In this document: positions 5,165 through 6,091 of the stretch, one piece after another
Position numbering within the stretch: the first letter of the stretch is position 1
How the letters are laid out: every line of letters begins with the position of its first letter
From: Acidobacteriota bacterium
Lineage (GTDB): Bacteria > Acidobacteriota > Terriglobia > Terriglobales > Acidobacteriaceae
NCBI GenBank assembly: GCA_021778875.1
Contig: JAJYBT010000185.1
Location: 1-6,091 of the forward strand
DNA: 6,091 nt
Reading direction: 5' to 3'
Position numbers and translations under genes: made by a program
Notes under the pieces: model-generated
The model's input: only the letters and a program-made list of their open reading frames with translations
The model's database searches: none
Told to the model about the DNA's origin: nothing

Positions 5165-5845
5165 TTACGAGGGTTGCACGTGAATGCCGCATTCCAGCTT
5201 GCGGCCCGACCAGCGCCCGGAGCGCGGATCATCGGGGTCAAAGGGCAAACTCGTGCACGGCGCGCATCCGATGCTCGTGTAACCGAGCTCATACAGCGGC
5301 AGCAGCGGAATCTGATGCTCCTGCGCGTAGTACCACACATCGCGCGTGGTCCACTCCGTCAGCGGACTGAGCTTTGCCAGCGTGTGCCCGCTGGGCAGCG
5401 CGAAGCTCTCTTCCGGCTGCAGGTTGGCGCGGGACTTGGATTGCTGGCGGCGCAGCCCCGTCACCCACACCTTGTAGTTCGCAAGCGAGCGGAAGAGCGG
5501 CTCCACCTTGCGAATTCCGCAGCAGCGGTCGGGAGCCGTCTGGTGCAGAATGCCGAACTGCGACTCCTGCTGCGCCACCGTAATCTCCGGCTCCACGTTG
5601 ATCAGATTCAGCTTCCACTCCGCTGCCATGCGGTCGCGATACTCCAACGTCTCCGGAAAGTGATAGCCCGTCTCCAGAAAGAGCACCGGAACCTGCGGCA
5701 GAATCTGCCGAACCATGTGCAGCACCACCACATCCTCTGCCTGAAAGCTGCTGGTGACGCAGACCTGCTCTGCGCCGGCAAGGCGGTCGCGGAGAAATCC
5801 AACCGTTGTGCGGACGAGTTCTTCAGATACCAAGGCCGTTGTCAT
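5165..5845 (-). CDS. cysH: Adenylylsulfate (APS) reductase, [4Fe-4S] type, CysH family
   Basis: It reduces adenylylsulfate to sulfite and AMP with thiol electrons (thioredoxin), a cytoplasmic step of sulfate assimilation. It has 226 residues from ATG 5845; ATG 5851 would add two. Family signatures in order: TSSFQAEDVVVLHM (31-44, the modified nucleotide loop), FLETGYHFPETLEY (56-69), CCGIRKVEPL (108-117), VTGLRRQQSKSRA (128-140), KLSPLTEWTTRDVW (158-171), GYTSIGCAPC (188-197) and KLECGIHV (216-223). Cys108-Cys109 and Cys194-Cys197 are the pairs that hold the [4Fe-4S] cluster in APS reductases and are absent from E. coli-type PAPS reductases; Cys219 in ECGIH is the catalytic cysteine. The enzyme thus looks complete. 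GGAG at 5858-5855 lies nine bases before ATG 5845 but only three before ATG 5851, favouring the former. The start overlaps the end of the upstream gene by 23 bases. Confidence 0.95.
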   Translation of the reverse strand: MTTALVSEELVRTTVGFLRDRLAGAEQVCVTSSFQAEDVVVLHMVRQILPQVPVLFLETGYHFPETLEYRDRMAAEWKLNLINVEPEITVAQQESQFGILHQTAPDRCCGIRKVEPLFRSLANYKVWVTGLRRQQSKSRANLQPEESFALPSGHTLAKLSPLTEWTTRDVWYYAQEHQIPLLPLYELGYTSIGCAPCTSLPFDPDDPRSGRWSGRKLECGIHVQPS

Positions 5846-6091
5846 TCTCATCGTCTCCAGTCGGAAGGGCTCCGAGGCTTTGCAGTTCGTTCAGAATTTC
5901 ATCGGGATGATCGAATGCCAGCTCGCGCGGCTGGGCATTCGCCACATCCACCCGCGTCAGCGTCACCGGATCGCTTGCGTCGCTTTCGACCAGCACCACC
6001 GCACCGATGCGGGCGATGGTCACCAGGGATGCGGAAACCGGCACGCGCGTCCGAAGCACCAGCGCACCCGCCTGCAGCAGAGACTTCTCCA
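5823..6091 (-). CDS. Unrecognised protein, 3' part, start of sulfur operon as seen here
   Basis: This frame enters from the right edge and ends at TGA 5825-5823, giving 88 visible residues. I do not recognise the family. The visible part begins EKSLLQAGALVLRTRVPVSA and continues with a hydrophobic stretch SLVTIARIGAVVLVESD that looks like beta strands of a soluble domain rather than a membrane helix. A helix-like HPDEILNELQSLGAL follows, and the tail is very acidic (GDDENDNG). There is no cysteine and no metal-binding motif. The two bases at the edge on this strand read TG before the GAG codon, so the gene could start with an NTG codon one base outside the window (about 89 residues), or extend further. 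Its end overlaps the cysH start by 23-29 bases, a sign of shared translation. A regulator or accessory of sulfur assimilation is possible, but nothing in the sequence proves it. Confidence 0.65.
   Translation of the reverse strand, partial: EKSLLQAGALVLRTRVPVSASLVTIARIGAVVLVESDASDPVTLTRVDVANAQPRELAFDHPDEILNELQSLGALPTGDDENDNGLGI

Noticed and set aside
4575..5183. 202-codon plus-strand frame opposite the permease
   Set aside because: The minus-strand product has a clear duplicated TauE/SafE pattern; the plus-strand translation is a charged low-complexity sequence.
1..6091. CRISPR arrays, tRNA/rRNA genes, insertion sequences, attachment sites
   Set aside because: No regularly spaced repeats, no cloverleaf-like or rRNA-like sequence, no transposase or integrase motifs and no terminal inverted repeats were seen on either strand.

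Overview
The window is GC-rich, with tightly packed genes on both strands and protein sequences that resemble Acidobacteria (Terriglobales/Acidobacteriales type). That placement is my impression from protein style: the ECF sigma factor, the LytTR regulator and the ferredoxin-NADP reductase-like protein. No rRNA or other phylogenetic marker is present. No stretch longer than about 170 bases lacks a gene. I found no tRNA, rRNA, CRISPR array, insertion sequence or phage gene.

Layout. (1) 1-720, minus strand: rlmB, a 23S rRNA 2'-O-ribose methyltransferase of the SpoU/TrmH family. Its first ~199 residues are normal. From about position 123 to the window edge the frame is scrambled, yet scattered remnants of the expected C-terminal knot remain in shifted frames. 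(2) 886-1925, plus strand: an ECF sigma factor, then a small two-helix membrane protein overlapping its stop by four bases (GTGA). The second is a candidate non-canonical anti-sigma factor. (3) 2057-2581, plus strand: a three-helix membrane protein with a C-terminal double zinc ribbon, behind a leader containing two small hairpins. (4) 2638-3462, plus strand: a LytR/AlgR-type response regulator (receiver plus LytTR DNA-binding domain) with its own near-consensus promoter and no kinase in the window. (5) 3478-6091, minus strand: a sulfur-assimilation operon read right to left. It holds an unrecognised gene entering from the edge, cysH (adenylylsulfate reductase, Fe-S type), a TauE/SafE-family permease, and a flavin ferredoxin-NADP reductase-like oxidoreductase.

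How the genes may work together. In the minus-strand operon, CysH makes sulfite from adenylylsulfate and the TauE/SafE permease could move sulfite or another sulfur anion across the membrane. The reductase could supply reduced ferredoxin, for example to a sulfite reductase encoded elsewhere; this last link is inference from adjacency. The sigma factor and its partner probably form a stress- or envelope-responsive pair. The zinc-ribbon protein and LytTR regulator sit downstream on the same strand but have separate signals, so membership in one regulon is unproven.

Nothing here is a clearly new system. The points most worth following are the corrupted 3' end of rlmB, the zinc-finger-free partner of the sigma factor, predicted leaderless or near-leaderless starts, and the unrecognised gene overlapping cysH.
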